Source: Balaenoptera acutorostrata (lineage: Eukaryota > Chordata > Mammalia > Artiodactyla > Balaenopteridae). From it: a stretch of 64,000 nucleotides of DNA. Shown here in pieces: positions 1 through 11,500 of this stretch (within the stretch, counting starts at the first letter, position 1; every line of letters begins with the position of its first letter). A program made the translations under genes and the position numbers. The notes under the pieces are model-generated. The model ran no database searches and was not told the origin of the DNA. It was given only the letters and a program-made list of their open reading frames with translations. The stretch lies in contig NC_080067.1 in the NCBI RefSeq assembly GCF_949987535.1, positions 2,914,001 through 2,978,000 of the forward strand. The letters are read 5' to 3'.

Positions 1-837
1 CAGGCCCCATGGTCACTAGTAACCCCGGTGGGTAGTATCAGAAAGGCTCTGAATGCTTCATCCATAGCAATCATTATTTCTTTGTTGTTAACCATTAACT
101 TTGCTGTTAATCATTTATGTTTCTAAGCTAATCCTATTGATTTGGAGCCTGTATTTATTTTCTATCACTGCCATAACAAATTAACACTAACCGGAAAATA
201 AAGGGGCCAAAATTGGTACTGAGAAAATTAAGTAAGTAATAATAAATCACATGGAAATTGAACCTCTTCAATTTAAATTTTTCAGAATGATCTCTTTTAA
301 CTATAATGTTGAATGTATTAACGTATGAGGGCAAGAAAAAGCTCTCTACTCCACGTTTGACTTCTTTATTAAATTGTTTATCAAAAGAATCCTAAAATTG
401 CCATTTGTATCCGTGAAACATTTACTAGAGTTTTAAGATTAAATACAGAACAGATTCACAGAAGCCACCACTCTCGGGCCTTCTTTTGCCAAACTGTTTG
501 TTTTTCAAATAATATCCGTAAAGTAAGCCTTATTTGCCTAGTGGAAAAACCTTAAGGAAGACAAGACAATATATTCACACTATGCGAGACTGTTTAAACC
601 GTACTTACTCATCTTTGAGATCAGTACCATTTTCAGCACAGGAGAAAGGGGGACAGAGTTTAAAACCAGGAAGGTGTGGGATCTGCAATTAAACCTATCC
701 TCCTGCAACTCTGTGCTGAAGTTTTCTTCATAGGATGTACTGTTACCTGAAATTATCATTTTGTCTACTTTGTTGTAATATACTTCTCCTAATAGAATGT
801 CAGCCACAAGAGGCCAGTGACTTTGCCTGCTGGTTCA
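1..837. other. Unique DNA, no gene recognised
   Basis: AT-rich sequence with no coding region I can support. The stretch around 148-190 faintly resembles an antisense MaLR LTR end ('tctatcactgccataacaaatta'-like wording), but it is too short and diverged to call. Confidence 0.5.
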
Positions 838-925
838 TTGATGGACAGCCAGCCTTTAGACTGGTGCCTGGTACATGGTAGATTCTCAATAAGTTCTTGT
901 TAAATGAATGAACAAATAGATGATG
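838..925 (+). repeat. L2 LINE 3' end fragment
   Basis: The wording 'ggtgcctggtacatggtag', then 'tcaataagttcttgttaaat' and 'gaatgaac', follows the 3' end of the ancient mammalian L2 element (usually 'gcctggcacatagtaggcgctcaataaat'). It is a diverged fossil, with its orientation read from the order of these words. Confidence 0.65.
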
Positions 926-2139
926 AATATTCTAGGTTAGCATCCAGCAGTTCTGAGAGACTGCATTTACCCTCATTCTTCCACTCACTAAACCGTCCCT
1001 ATGCCTTTCGTTTCTAACCTTAATTTCTCTAGTGTCGCCATTGAAACAGGAAGTCTCTCCTTCTTTATTTGTTCAAAAGACACTACTGAGCACCTTGGAT
1101 GATCCCTGGTTCACTCAAGAGTCATTCATTTATTCAACAAAGGAGGCCAGTGGAGTAGGTCAGAAGGATAATCAGGGGCAGAGCACGCAGAGTCTCCTAG
1201 GCCCCTGCAAGGTCTTGGGTTTTTAGGAAGAGAGAGAGGTGGGAAGCCGTGGGTGGCCTATCACTTAGGAAGTTTCTTATTCTGATTAACATCTGAATGA
1301 GGCCCATCTTGTGAGGCAAAGGTAGAAACAAGGTCACCAGTCAGGGAGCTGTTGGAAGACTCCTGTTTTTGACTGCCCATGTTCTCATACAGCTCCAACT
1401 AGGTTCTGGAAGGAATTTTGTCAGAGCACAAGATACATCTTGGAAGCCCTTCTAAGACAGTCAGCACTGACTGCCAGCTGCCGTCTCCTTCACATGCAGT
1501 TCCCCATGTACAGCATCCACGGCCTCCTGGGCGTTGCGCAAAGAATCAGACATACCACCCCCGCTTGCAGAAGAGGAGGTCCCTCTGTGCTTATGCCTTG
1601 GCCAAGGCTCATTTCACCCACACAAGGCCATCCTGCTTCTCCTCTGCTCCAACCCAGTGTTTTGTACCCTTCATTCGCACTGAAGACAAACTACAGCATG
1701 TTTTTTTTTAAAAAATTAAACAGTGCATTTCCTTAGAAAGAAGAGCAAGAAGCCACTGAAGTCTCTTAAGGCTCTTCCAAAGCTGTGGTGCTTAGGTCAC
1801 CCCACCTGAAAACCCCCCTAGTTTTCAGGCTTCCCCAGTAGCCACACTGGAGAGAGAGAGAGAGACAATGATGAACAGCCCTTACCATGCTTTCCTATAA
1901 AGGCTCTCATCCTAAGATGTGCCCAGCTGACCTCCTCTACAAGTTGAGCCCACAGGCCCATGAATGCCAGTCTCCCCACCCATCATTACTTTGCAGTGTT
2001 ATTAGATCAGATACTATGGCTTCAGGGCATTCCTGCGGCTCACCGTCAATATGAACGTAGTCAAAGAACCCCCGTGTCGCCGCAGGATGGAGCACGGCAG
2101 CTAAGAAGAGCTGAGTTGCTACTCCCATACTTTGAGTCC
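926..2139. other. Unique DNA, no gene recognised
   Basis: Open frames here are all under 115 codons, overlap each other in several frames and show no family motif, so none is called. A short (GA)n run lies at 1851-1864. Confidence 0.5.
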
Positions 2140-2285
2140 TGCAACCTTTGCTCAAGCAATTTAACCTTGTTTGGTCTGTTTCCTCACCTCTAATATGTGC
2201 CCACTGGGCGTGAGGAATAGATAAAACATGTATCAAATGTGTAGCACAGAATCTGGCACGTAGCAAGCATTCCATAAATATTAGT
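2140..2285 (+). repeat. MIR SINE fragment
   Basis: Diverged MIR in sense orientation. The segment 'tctgtttcctcacctctaat' matches the MIR core word 'cagtttcctcatctgtaaaatg'. It is followed by 'tagcacagaatctggcac' and 'tagcaagcattccataaata', the usual MIR tail. Confidence 0.75.
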
Positions 2286-2684
2286 TTTCATCATTTAAAC
2301 TATTATTCTAGTTGTCATCATCACTGCGAAGACGGACATAAACAGTACCCAAGCTCAGGAAGCAGGGAGGCCACCTTTATATATATCACCTGGTGGTAAA
2401 GACTCCTTCTTGGAAAATGTCATTCTAGAGCATGGATCCACAAACCAATTTTTCTAATCCCTTGTTTCCACCTCTTCTATGTTTATTTGTTGACACAGGG
2501 AAAATGGAGGTAAGAATTTTAAGGTTCTTCAAGTTTCAAGTGATGGATGCAAAGACCACCAAGTAGAAAAGGCAGAGGCCATGTGGTAGACTCAATCCTC
2601 TGATGGTGGTAACAGCTGGGAAAAAGCTCATGTAGATCTTTCTGTTTTGTTTCTGCTTACATAAGAACGATGAAGGAAGACAAT

Positions 2685-2989
2685 AAAAAGGATGAGGGGG
2701 GGCTTCCCTGGTGGCGCAGTGGTTGAGAGTCTGCCTGCTAATGCAGGGGACACGGGTTCGAGCCCTGGTCTGGGAAGATCCCACATGCCGCGGAGCAGCT
2801 GGGCCCGTGAGCCACAATTGCTGAGCCTGCGCGTCTGGAGCCTGTGCCCCGCGACGGGAGGGGCCGCGATAGAGAAAGGCCCGCGCACCGCGATGAAGAG
2901 CGGTCCCCGCACCGCGATGAAGAGTGGCCCCCGCTTGCCGCAACTGGAGAAAGCCCTCACACGAACCGAAGACCCAACACAGCCAAAAA

Positions 2990-3028
<39 letters not shown>

Positions 3029-3065
3029 GAAAATCCTTTAAAAAAAAAAAAAAAAAGGATGAGGG
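2685..3065 (+). mobile_element. CHR-type tRNA-derived SINE with 14-bp TSD
   Basis: Complete young SINE, body 2699-3051. The head reads 'cttccctggtggcgcagtgg'. The pol III A box lies in 'tggcgcagtggttgag' and the B box in 'gggttcgagccc', both from the tRNA-like part. The 3' region carries a duplicated 'gcaccgcgatgaagag' module, an (AAAT)n stretch, then 'aaaatccttta' and poly(A). A 14-bp target-site duplication (aaaaaggatgaggg) flanks it at 2685-2698 and 3052-3065. It sits in a purine-rich stretch. Near-identical to the copy at 13785-14134. Confidence 0.95.
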
Positions 3066-4289
3066 ACAGGAGAAGGGGAGAAAGAAAGGAAAGGAATAAG
3101 AGAAACTGAAGAAACAAAAAGGAAGCCGTGAAGAAGGGGAAGGAAGGAGCTAAACAGTGGAAGGAAGGAAGAGGAAGAGAGAACAAGACAGGGAGAAAGG
3201 GGGACCACTAAGAGGCTGAGTCTACAGCCCGCTGTCACCCAAGGGAAAAGCCAGGATCGGCACCAGCAGACTTCCAGAGAATACAGAGAATGCTTACAGT
3301 GGAACCAATTCTTGCATTTTGGTGCCTCTTTTGTGAAAGAAAATGCCTCCATCTTTAGAAAACTGAAGCTTAGACTATGCTTGATCTTTGAGTTCCTATC
3401 ACGTCACCGAGTCTTGCTGACACAGTTACATGGACGTCACCGCTACCTTCTTGAAGTAAATCCTTGTAACTCGCCAATGCGGCAACTGCAAAGTGAAGTG
3501 GACTCAAGGGTGCTCACAGTGCTAAGAACGCAGCCTCCCCGACCAAAAGGGGGGCGACGGGAAAGCCGGTGGTCCTGGGGCCGGCCCCGACGGTACACCT
3601 CACTCTGGTCACTGTGCTTTCAGTTTCTACTATTTGTCAAAAATTCCATATGCCCACATTTAGCATGCTTGATACTCAGTCTCTTAATTATATGTCTAGA
3701 TTAGCCTTTGATTAAATGTACTCTGTTGGCCAAGAGAAAAAGCAGACCATTCCAAATGGTGATTACTTAAACTTACTTTCTGTAGTGGTGGACCTTCATC
3801 TGGGTGTGGGATGGAGCTATAAGAGGGCTAGGATGGAGTCACAAGGTTGGAAAAAAGATCCAACCTTCATTTAGAGACAAATAATGAACGAGGAGCCAGC
3901 TGAGAAATAGTAAAAGCCTAATGAGGAAAACTGGAGATGTCTAGTGTCACAGAAGCCACCCAAGTCATTGATGCCAAGAGAGAATAGCTTATGAATTAGA
4001 AGGGACCAATCAACCCTTTCAAATGCTCCAAGAAGTTGAGGAAGCATGTAGGTCCCTGGGTCTGACCACATAGAGGTCACTGCTGATCTCAACAGACGTT
4101 GTTTCCATAAGTGGTAGGGGCAGAAGCCACACAAGTGTAGGATGAACAGTAAAGGAGAGAGGACGTGAAGATACAGCATCCTCAGAAATCTGACAGCGGC
4201 ATGGAGCAGAGAAATGACGTGAGCGGTGCTCAGAAGTATGGGATCCAGGGTTTGTTTTTAAGATGTAAGACATTAAAATATGTTGACAT
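3066..4289. other. Unique DNA; purine-rich at the start
   Basis: The first ~150 bases (to about 3215) are nearly all purine on the + strand (GGAA/GAAA runs), a polypurine tract into which the preceding SINE inserted. The rest is ordinary sequence. A 130-codon frame at 3312-3704 shows no recognised domain and is not called. Confidence 0.5.
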
Positions 4290-4445
4290 GTCATCTTTAC
4301 AACTCTGTGATCTGAATGGTATTATTTCCCCCATTGAAAAGAAAACTGACGCTCGGAAAGGTTGACAAATTGGATCAAGGTCTCACAGTTAGTAAGAGGC
4401 AGAGCTGAAAGTTGAACCCAGTCTATGTCATTCCAGAGCCTTAGG
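4290..4445 (-). repeat. MIR SINE fragment (antisense)
   Basis: Reads in antisense MIR order: 'tattatttcccccattgaaa', 'gaaaactgac', 'ggtctcacagttagtaag', 'gcagagctgaaagttgaacc'. This matches the antisense MIR text 'cccattttacagatgaggaaactg' then 'aaggtcacacagctagtaag'. Confidence 0.8.
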
Positions 4446-4460
4446 ACAGACTGCCACGGA

Positions 4461-4612
4461 TTACGTTCTATTGCACTTGTTTATCCACATAACTGTCTCC
4501 CTCACTTTCTAAGAACAAGGACTGAGTCTAACTCATCCTTGAATCCCTAGCACCTAGTGCAGTATCTGGTAGTTAATAATGGGTACTTAGTAAATGTATG
4601 TCACAGAAATAA
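4461..4612 (+). repeat. L2 LINE 3' end fragment
   Basis: Contains 'aagaacaaggactgagtct', 'gaatccctagcacctagtgc' and 'cagtatctggtagttaataa', which follow the L2 3' UTR ('gggcagggactgtgtctg', 'cccagcacctagcacagtgcctggcac'). Confidence 0.75.
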
Positions 4613-6470
4613 ATCATTTAACCAGAAGTCAGATTTTAGCCTTTAAAAAAAAAGAAAAATAGACAACTTTCCTACAGAACAATGATATAAAGAACAATAG
4701 AAATATAGAGATATTGGGAAGCCTTTGAAACGTTTGGAATATAGAAGTGATAACAGGAGTAGTGACTTTAATAATGAACATAATAAATAAACCTGTATTC
4801 AAAATGAACTTTAGTCACACGATTACATTTCCCAAGTTTGTAACCAGCAAAACTGTAAGAACTTGCCCTGATCTTACACAATCTTACACCAGCCTCCACT
4901 ATAATGAACAGCTTGCTTGTCACTTATTTTTTCCCCCTGCACTTAAAATACATACAAGGTTCTTATTCCCACACGGAATCCATTCTCAGGTAATACTGAT
5001 TTCATTGTGCTGTTCCACATGAGACCAGCATATTTGTATGGGCAGGAAATGGTGCATTCAATCATCATGATATTTTGTGTGCCTGGCAAGAATAAATAGA
5101 TTTTTTTAAACATTCATGGGATTGACTGATTCCCCCAACCACTACATGTTTTGCTCAGCTGTTTGGCTGGCAAGTTACTTCAGAGCCCTCTTAATACAGT
5201 TATTAGTTGTTCCCTTTATCATATGACTAAGACAATTTTAGCAAAGATCCGACGGCTAAAATAATTAACAATAGTTTTAAAATGTGTGACCTCTGATGTT
5301 TGTCTTGAAATGTTATTAATTTAAATTTCTGCTGAAAGAATTTTGTTTTGAGCTTCCTTCAGAAAAAAACCTCTTCCTTCATTTCAGAAAATTTACCCTT
5401 TGAAAGTCTGAATAGAAAAAAAAAGAGTTTTTCATGTTAACAAAAATTCCTGTATGATGTAGGATAGAGTACTTTGGTTTGGTTTGGTTTGTTAAGATAA
5501 GCTAGGAAAGAAGTTTAGAATCTGCCCATTGACGAATTACATATATAGTTAAAAAGTACTTGAACCAAGTTAAATAAATTAAGGATGCCTAAAGTAGGCT
5601 GAATTTGCATTCTGATTATTTCCAGAAGGCTTCTAATCCCACAAAGTTTTTAAAAAATCTTTTTCGTGCTTGATGTAAGAATTACCTGCTAGCCCTCCTC
5701 TCCCTCCCAGTCTCTCTATAAGCATCAAGTATTTATTTTCCTAAAAGGGATATACTATACAATTTAGCTATTCATTTATGCAAATGATGGTAAACAGAAA
5801 TATAAAGACAGATAATAAACAGCAAATGAGGTTGTTATGTTTCAGGCTCTGTGTTGTCAGAGTTCTGAGCATGGTTTAGTGTTTTCTATTCATGACTTTA
5901 TATAACCAAATTACTCCCTGATGGAGTCTCAGATGCGCTTTTGCCTGCAAATGAGAAGGAATAAAATATCAGGACATTAACGTTAAAAGACAATCGTTAA
6001 TGGCGTAAATACGAAAATAATTACTGCATCATAGCACCAATTGTTATGTGTTCATTACTGAAGTTCTTGTAAAGCCTTCATTTTCTTGTTACAATTATTT
6101 TTTTCCTTTATTTTTGTCTGGCTGTTTTATAGTCCTGACAGTACTTTAGCAACATTCAGCAGCTACACAAGCCATTTAATCCTGCTCAAAGCTTCAGTTA
6201 AACTTCATTGTAGCTGCATTTTATTTGTGTATATATGTCTTTTACTTCTTTAAGACAGTGAAAAGATACTTCCGGAGTAGGTGCTGGAAAGATATGTCAA
6301 AGGAGATTATCTAAAACAAGCAATAAACTTGGGCGAAGGTTTCAGACTTTAACATCACTCGCTAAAATACCTTTATTAATCAAACTAACTGGGTCCCTAT
6401 CCTCTAAAATTTTAGTTCAGCACCCGTCCCCAACTCTTTTTAAAATTAACTTATAATTTTACAGCCAATC
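4613..6470. other. Unique AT-rich DNA upstream of the CpG island
   Basis: About 1.9 kb with no repeat I can recognise and no credible coding frame. Its low-complexity content is minor ('ttggtttggtttggttt' near 5474). Being repeat-free and next to a promoter-like island, it could hold regulatory DNA, but nothing in the sequence proves that. Confidence 0.4.
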
Positions 6471-6615
6471 ATGCAAGGTGGTTTTAAATCTCTGCTCTCT
6501 TCTTCCTCCTACAGGGTTTCTTCCCCTCCGCCCCACCTCACCTTTCTCCCACTCCTACCTCATCCCTCTGCTACCAATGCTTTCTCCCTAGCTGGCAGGA
6601 AAGGAAGCCCCTCCA

Positions 6616-6641
6616 GACACACACACACACACACACACACC
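6616..6641. repeat. (CA)n microsatellite
   Basis: Thirteen or so uninterrupted AC units at the upstream edge of the CpG island. Confidence 0.95.
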
Positions 6642-6844
6642 CCAGCCGCCTCGCCCTCGGAGGGTCGTCCAAGTGCACCCTTTGTCTGCTCCACTCCGCG
6701 ACCACCACTTCGCCTCTCGCCTGCCAGCCTCAGGCGAGGACTGGCAGGAAAACTCACACCGCTGTCGCGAGCTGGAAGCGGGAAGAGGGACGGGGGACCG
6801 GAGGGGAGGAGGTTCCGCGGGCGGCCCAGCATCCCTCGCCGCTG

Positions 6845-6890
6845 CGCGCGCGCGCACACACACACACAGACACACACAGACACACACACC
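6845..6890. repeat. (GC)n/(AC)n alternating tract
   Basis: Alternating purine-pyrimidine run: a GCGCGC block followed by ACAC with AGAC interruptions. Such sequence inside a promoter island can adopt Z-DNA. It produces artefactual Thr/His and Val/Cys open frames. Confidence 0.9.
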
Positions 6891-7066
6891 CCAAGAAGGC
6901 TTCTGTCACCTGTTCGCTTTCAAAACGAGCTCCAGCACTGGGGAAAACTTATCCCTTCCCCCACCTCCACCCCCACCTCTGGGAGTTCGGGTACAAGAAG
7001 GCATCCCGTGCATAGGTTTCCCAAAATATCTGAGGAAGAAAAAGTGTACGCTGGGTACAGTGCAAT

Positions 7067-7088
7067 TATATGTGTGTGTGTGTGTGTA
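7067..7088. repeat. (TG)n microsatellite
   Basis: About ten TG units within the island. Confidence 0.9.
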
Positions 7089-8329
7089 TCCCTAGTCCCT
7101 CCCTCTCCCTCTCGCTCTCTCGCCCATCTTCTCTGCAACAACGCACAGCCTTTTCTGGCCAATGAGCGCACACTACAAGCATCCCATCTCTGCTGACAGT
7201 CCACGCTTGGAGCCTCTGCCCTGGAAGTTCCCTCTCTGCACCTGGCGTCTAGGTACCCAGAGTCCCTCTGCCCGGCGACAAGCCCGTAGCACTCTCTCCA
7301 ACTCGTGCCATGGGCAGCCGGGCGCTGCCGGCTCCCCAGCACTAGCCGAGCTTCCAAACTTTTTCTTGCCCTCTCTCCAGCCTCAAATCACGCGCATCCC
7401 GGAGGTCTGACGCCTCTGCCCTTGATCCCGGACCACAGGGAAACTGGCGAAAACCGCTGGCCCCGTGGGTGCCGGGTCTCGAGGTGCCCAGCCTTGGTGC
7501 GCATAGGACCGTGCTGGACCTCGCAGGGCCGAGAAGGGAGCCTGGGAGGACCCGGCAGGCAGGTGCAACTTGCCAGCGATTCCCGGGTTCAAGCCCTAGG
7601 GGACGGCGGGTTTGGCCTGGTGAGAACAAAGCTGGAGTCCGGGAAGACTGTCGAACGGGAGGCGCTAAGACAATAGCAATAAAGGGAACTTAGAGTAGGA
7701 CCGCTGCGCAAAGTTGTCTCCGAGTCCGGATGTCCCAGGATGGCCGCAGGTTCCAGCTGCAGTCCCCAAACCTCCCGCCCGGGCCCCAGCGGCGCCGTAC
7801 ATGCAAACCCCCAGCTCAGCAGCCGGTCCCTGGATGCTAGGCAAATGCCCTGGGCGCCCAAACCTAGTTTGGGGGCCGGACGCTCCGGGGCTTATGCGGC
7901 TGCCGGGCAAGACCCGCCAGCGCGCTCTCCTGGCTTTACCTTTCGGCGGACTGCCTGGGACTCCGCGGCGCGCCGCCCGCTGGCCGTGCCCTCTACCCCT
8001 GCCGCCGCCGCGGAGAGCAGACAGTGCGAGCCCCGCGCGCCGCGCCCCGCCCCCGTGCGCCAGGCCCCGCCCCCCGCCCCAGGCCCCGCCCCTCCACGCT
8101 GGCCGAGCCCCCGCGCGGACCCACGCGAGCCCAGGAGGGTTTGCCCGCGAGCCGCGGCAACCCCCGCGGCTGCTGCTCCTCCCGCTGCTGCCCAGTCGCT
8201 GCGGCAGTCGCTGCGTGGCCGCCGCTGCTGCTGCTGCTGTTGCATGCCATAGACCAGGATGCCCCGAATTGTCAAGAGGCACCCCTGACCCCAGCAAACG
8301 AGATGATGGCAAATGACCCCTAGAACAGG

Positions 8330-8338
8330 GTGAGTAAG
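8330..8338 (+). promoter_or_regulatory. Candidate 5' splice site
   Basis: The sequence gtgagtaag follows 'aacagg' and closely matches the U1 consensus. It lies at the downstream edge of the CpG island, immediately before a fossil transposon, as expected for an exon 1/intron 1 border. No downstream acceptor was identified. Confidence 0.4.
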
Positions 8339-8344
8339 GGCCAA

Positions 8345-8506
8345 TGCACTTGAAGAGCACCTGAGAGCCTGCTAGAAATTCATGTTTCTCAGCCCCACCC
8401 CAGATCCACTGATGCAGAATCACCGGGAATGAAGGTAGCAGTATTTTAACAAGCTCTTGTGGTGATTCCAAGCCCCTTAACGTTGGAGAAGCACGGCTCT
8501 CTTGCT
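8345..8506 (-). mobile_element. MER5A-type hAT-Charlie MITE (antisense)
   Basis: Matches the reverse complement of MER5A in order: 'cctgctagaaattcatg', 'ctcagccccaccccagatcc', 'actgatgcagaatcaccggg', 'ttttaacaagctcttgtggt', then 'gattccaag' and 'gttggagaagcacggctct'. It is an ancient eutherian DNA transposon fossil. Confidence 0.85.
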
Positions 8507-9587
8507 CAAGAACGAAGGGACTGATCAGATGCAGGCCTAAGACCCAGGAGCCCAACCGGACCGAGGGGTTTAACTTAGCAGTGTTTGCAAAGCCGGAGAG
8601 AGTACGTTATTGTCTGTGCCCTGGATGCCATTCATCTTGCTTTATTGACTGCGAAGTCTTTAAAGATAAACCGAGGGGGGAGCACATTTACTTCTGATCT
8701 GACAGCTCTAATGAGCTCAAGGAAGACTTATGTAAACATTATTAAGTGTAATAAACACGTGTCGGCATCAGGCAATCTCCTCTGGAGAAGAGTTGGCAAA
8801 AGCCTGCCAGAGCCAACGTTTTATTCATAATGTCTTTTTAACTTTATGTTGCCTGTGTAATAGGCCTTTGGCTTTGCTGTTGCTCAGACGGAAAATCATT
8901 ACCCCAGTAATGGATGAGTCAGTTCGGAAGGAGAGCCACTGGGATGCTGAGCACTTCCATTCGTGAGTGCTGTATATCAGAGACGGGGGACCACAACTGC
9001 CCACGTAGCCATTTTAATTACACAGCTGTTGTCCAGGCTTCTGGTTTCAACTTCGCAAGGCATCACTTGACTCAAACTCTAAGCACCAAATGGAAGTCAC
9101 CTCACAGTTTTATTGGTAGTGAGCCCTAATCCTTTTCTGTATTTTCCAGAGCTTCAGCTATTACTAAGCACCAGAGGAACTGATGATTGTTTGCCAGGGG
9201 AGAACATATGGGGCTTCTCCAGGGACTTATTCTGGCTTTGCACCCTTATTTTGGGTAGATTTGGAAGCTGGAAGTCTGGTCCTCAAGGAAGACTCGACAG
9301 TGGTACCCAGAGCAAGGGGGCCTTCAAGAGCCCTCTTCTCTGCCCTGTTCCTGTTCCTCTTTCATAAAAAACGACAACCTGCGCTCAGCACTAATAGCAT
9401 TACCATTTTAAGTACAGTAATGAAAGGGGGAGAATTATTATTAAGAGAATTAGTCCATTAAAGAATCCAAAACAGTTTAGCTTCTCCCCAGATTCCAAGA
9501 GTGATGTGAGAGAAAGGACTAGAAATCTGGTATCACAGGGCTTATTCTAGATGAGAGATAAAAGACGAAGGGAAAAGAAAGACAAAG
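8507..9587. other. Unique DNA downstream of the CpG island
   Basis: No repeat or credible gene seen. The part at 8585-9120 is balanced in composition and has several homeodomain-like TAAT cores ('ttttaattacacagc', 'cattaccccagtaatgg'), so it is a weak candidate for a conserved non-coding element in the first intron. This is inference only. Confidence 0.35.
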
Positions 9588-9897
9588 AAAGAATGAAAGG
9601 GGCTTCCCTGGTGGCGCAGTGGTTAGGAATCCGCCTGCCAACACAGGGGACACGGGTTCGAGCCCTGGTCTGGGAAGATCCCACATGCCACAGAGCAACT
9701 AAGCCCATGCGCCACAACTACTGAGCCCCCGTGCCTAGAGCCCGTGCTTGGCAACGAGAAGCCACCGCAATGAGAAGCCCGCACACCGTGATGAAAAGTA
9801 GCCCCCGTTCGTCGCAACTAGAGAAAGCCTGCGTGCAGCAATGAAGACCCAACGCAGCCAAAAATAATAATTAAAAAAAAAAAAAAAAAAGAATGAA
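9588..9897 (+). mobile_element. CHR-type SINE with 10-bp TSD
   Basis: SINE body 9598-9887 with A box 'tggcgcagtggttag', B box 'gggttcgagccc', a shorter tRNA-unrelated region than the 2.7-kb copy and a poly(A) tail. The target-site duplication 'aaagaatgaa' lies at 9588-9597 and 9888-9897. It inserted into a purine-rich tract that continues to about 9945. Confidence 0.93.
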
Positions 9898-10016
9898 GGG
9901 AGAAAGGAGGGGAAGAGGAGAGGGAGGGAGGGAAGGAACTTTAACTGCTACTCAGGCCTTAGAAACGAATCAAAAAGAAAACTGGAAAGAGATGGCAGGG
10001 TAAAGAGGGGAGGAGC

Positions 10017-10549
10017 TTTAAGTCCGGGTCTCCAGAGAAACAGAACCAATAGGAGATATATAAGGTGCAGACACAGATATACTGTAGATACAGATGTACA
10101 GAATGAGATGTATTATCAGGTACTGGCTCACATCACTGTGGACGCTGAGAAGTCCCACCATCTCCTGTCTGCAAGCCGGAGGTCCAGGAGAGACAGTGCT
10201 GTAGTTCAAAGGCCTGGGAGCCGGAAAACGGATGGCGTGGATTCTACCCAGTGTCTGGAGGCCTGAGAACTAGGAGCCTGGGGGCAGGAGAAGATGGAAG
10301 TCCCAGCTCAAGCACTCAGGAGGAGAGAGGGCAAACTCTCTATTCTCCCACCTGTTTGTTCTATTCAGGCTCTCAGGGGACTGGAGGATTCCCACTCACT
10401 CTGGGGACAGCCTTCTGCTTTACTCAGTGCTCCAATTCAAACGCTACTCTCTTCCAGAAGCACCTTCACAGACACACACACAAGTCATGTCTAATCAGAA
10501 ATCTGGGCATCCAGTGAGCCGGTCCAGTTGACTCATAAAATTATCACAA
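10017..10549 (-). mobile_element. Solo LTR, ERVL type (MLT2-like), antisense
   Basis: Starts with 'tctccagagaaacagaacca', continues through 'actggctcacatcactgtgg' and ends with 'gttgactcataaaattatca', the antisense of an old LTR that begins 'tgatggttaattttatgtgt' and ends 'ggttctgtttctctggagaa'. No internal gag/pol follows, so it is a solo LTR. The subfamily name is from memory and tentative. Confidence 0.65.
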
Positions 10550-11500
10550 GGGCAGCAGGGTGGCCGAGCTCCATTCTTACCCAAGGCCATGTCAGGTTCC
10601 CAAAGAGCAGAGTGAGGAGTTCTGGGCCAGAGATTTATTAAGGAAGTGGCTCCAGGGGAAACCACGAAGGGAACTCGGGTTCTAGAGCAGAACAGGGGAG
10701 AGAAGAAAGCCACTCACGGGTCCAGAAGTCCCACAGCGAGCTGGCCTTGGCCTCATTCTGCAGGGAAGCTCTGGAGTTTCAGTTAAGACTCTAAATTGTC
10801 CCAAACTGAGTTAAGAAGGCTGGACGTTCATATTCCTTTGCTGGACAGTTTATTGGTTAACAACCTCCCAAGGGGAATAAACTCCTTGGCCCTTGCGTCG
10901 GCTCCAGTAGCTTGAGGGCCGTCCTTCAAAGAAAAGTCAAGGGTGCTAGCTCTTGAAACCAGTGGAACTCAGAAATTTGGAAGAGGTGGGATATCCCACA
11001 AAAACAGTAGAAAAGATTTGAGAGTATCTGAACTGAGCACTGACTTTGTTTCAATATGTGAGTTTTCCCAGCTCAAACACTAGACATGAGCTGAGTGGCT
11101 GAACCCCCGCCCCTGACCCCCGCAGAGGGGTCCACACTGAGAATAGGAAGCTCACCAGCGAGCCTCTATGGGACGTCCTATGGGGTCGGGCAGTAGGGGC
11201 ATGGAGGGCATTGAGTCACAGCAGGACCAGAGCTCTAGGCTGGCTTGGCAGTGTCCTCATAATGCTGTCACCGGTAAGAGCCCAGCGTTTGGATGCCTGA
11301 GATGACAATGCATGGATGGCCAGCTCATCTTAGCCAGAGAAGTGGTGACAGCCCACACAAAGGCAGTGTGGTAGAGAGAATCTGCCCATCCTCCTCATCT
11401 CCCCTCCCAGCCCCTAAGAGCAGAGGAGAAGGGAGTTTTGCCTTGAAGACGGAAGGAAAAGAGAAACCCTGAAACCAAACGTTGATTCCCCTGGAATTCT
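10550..11500. other. Unique DNA, no gene recognised
   Basis: No identifiable repeat and no frame with a recognisable domain. Confidence 0.45.

Larger units (their letters stand above)
6470..8329. promoter_or_regulatory. CpG island, probable TATA-less promoter and first exon
   Basis: GC content and CpG density rise sharply, densest at about 7720-8260. Three GC boxes of the form CCCCGCCC lie near 8043-8090, and a CCAAT box ('ggccaatgagcg') lies at about 7157-7167. No TATA box is evident. A short CTG/CTT run near 8222-8241 ends the core. A good splice-donor match (agg|gtgagtaag) follows with GT at 8330-8331, consistent with a non-coding or 5' UTR first exon transcribed on the + strand; transcription on the - strand cannot be excluded. 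No open frame here matches a protein I know. The gene served is unknown and would lie mostly outside this window. Confidence 0.65.

Noticed and set aside
2699..3051. tRNA gene suggested by A and B boxes
   Set aside because: The boxes belong to the SINE head; the flanking layout, poly(A) and duplication identify a SINE, not a functional tRNA. The same applies to the other seven copies.
2536..3186. 216-codon minus-strand frame
   Set aside because: It reads through the SINE at 2699-3051 and its purine-rich flank; the protein is Ser/Phe/Leu and SINE-derived text, and the same SINE frames recur at 13.8 kb.
6471..7196. 241-codon plus-strand frame
   Set aside because: Open because of CA/CT repeats and GC-rich sequence; contains Thr-His repeats from the microsatellites.
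7714..8316. 200-codon plus-strand Pro/Ala-rich frame in the CpG island
   Set aside because: No conserved motif, overlaps two other open frames, and composition follows GC content.
7665..8555. 296-codon minus-strand frame over the CpG island
   Set aside because: The first part translates a MER5A fossil and the rest is Gly/Arg/Ala-rich text that opens by chance in GC-rich DNA; competing frames exist on both strands.
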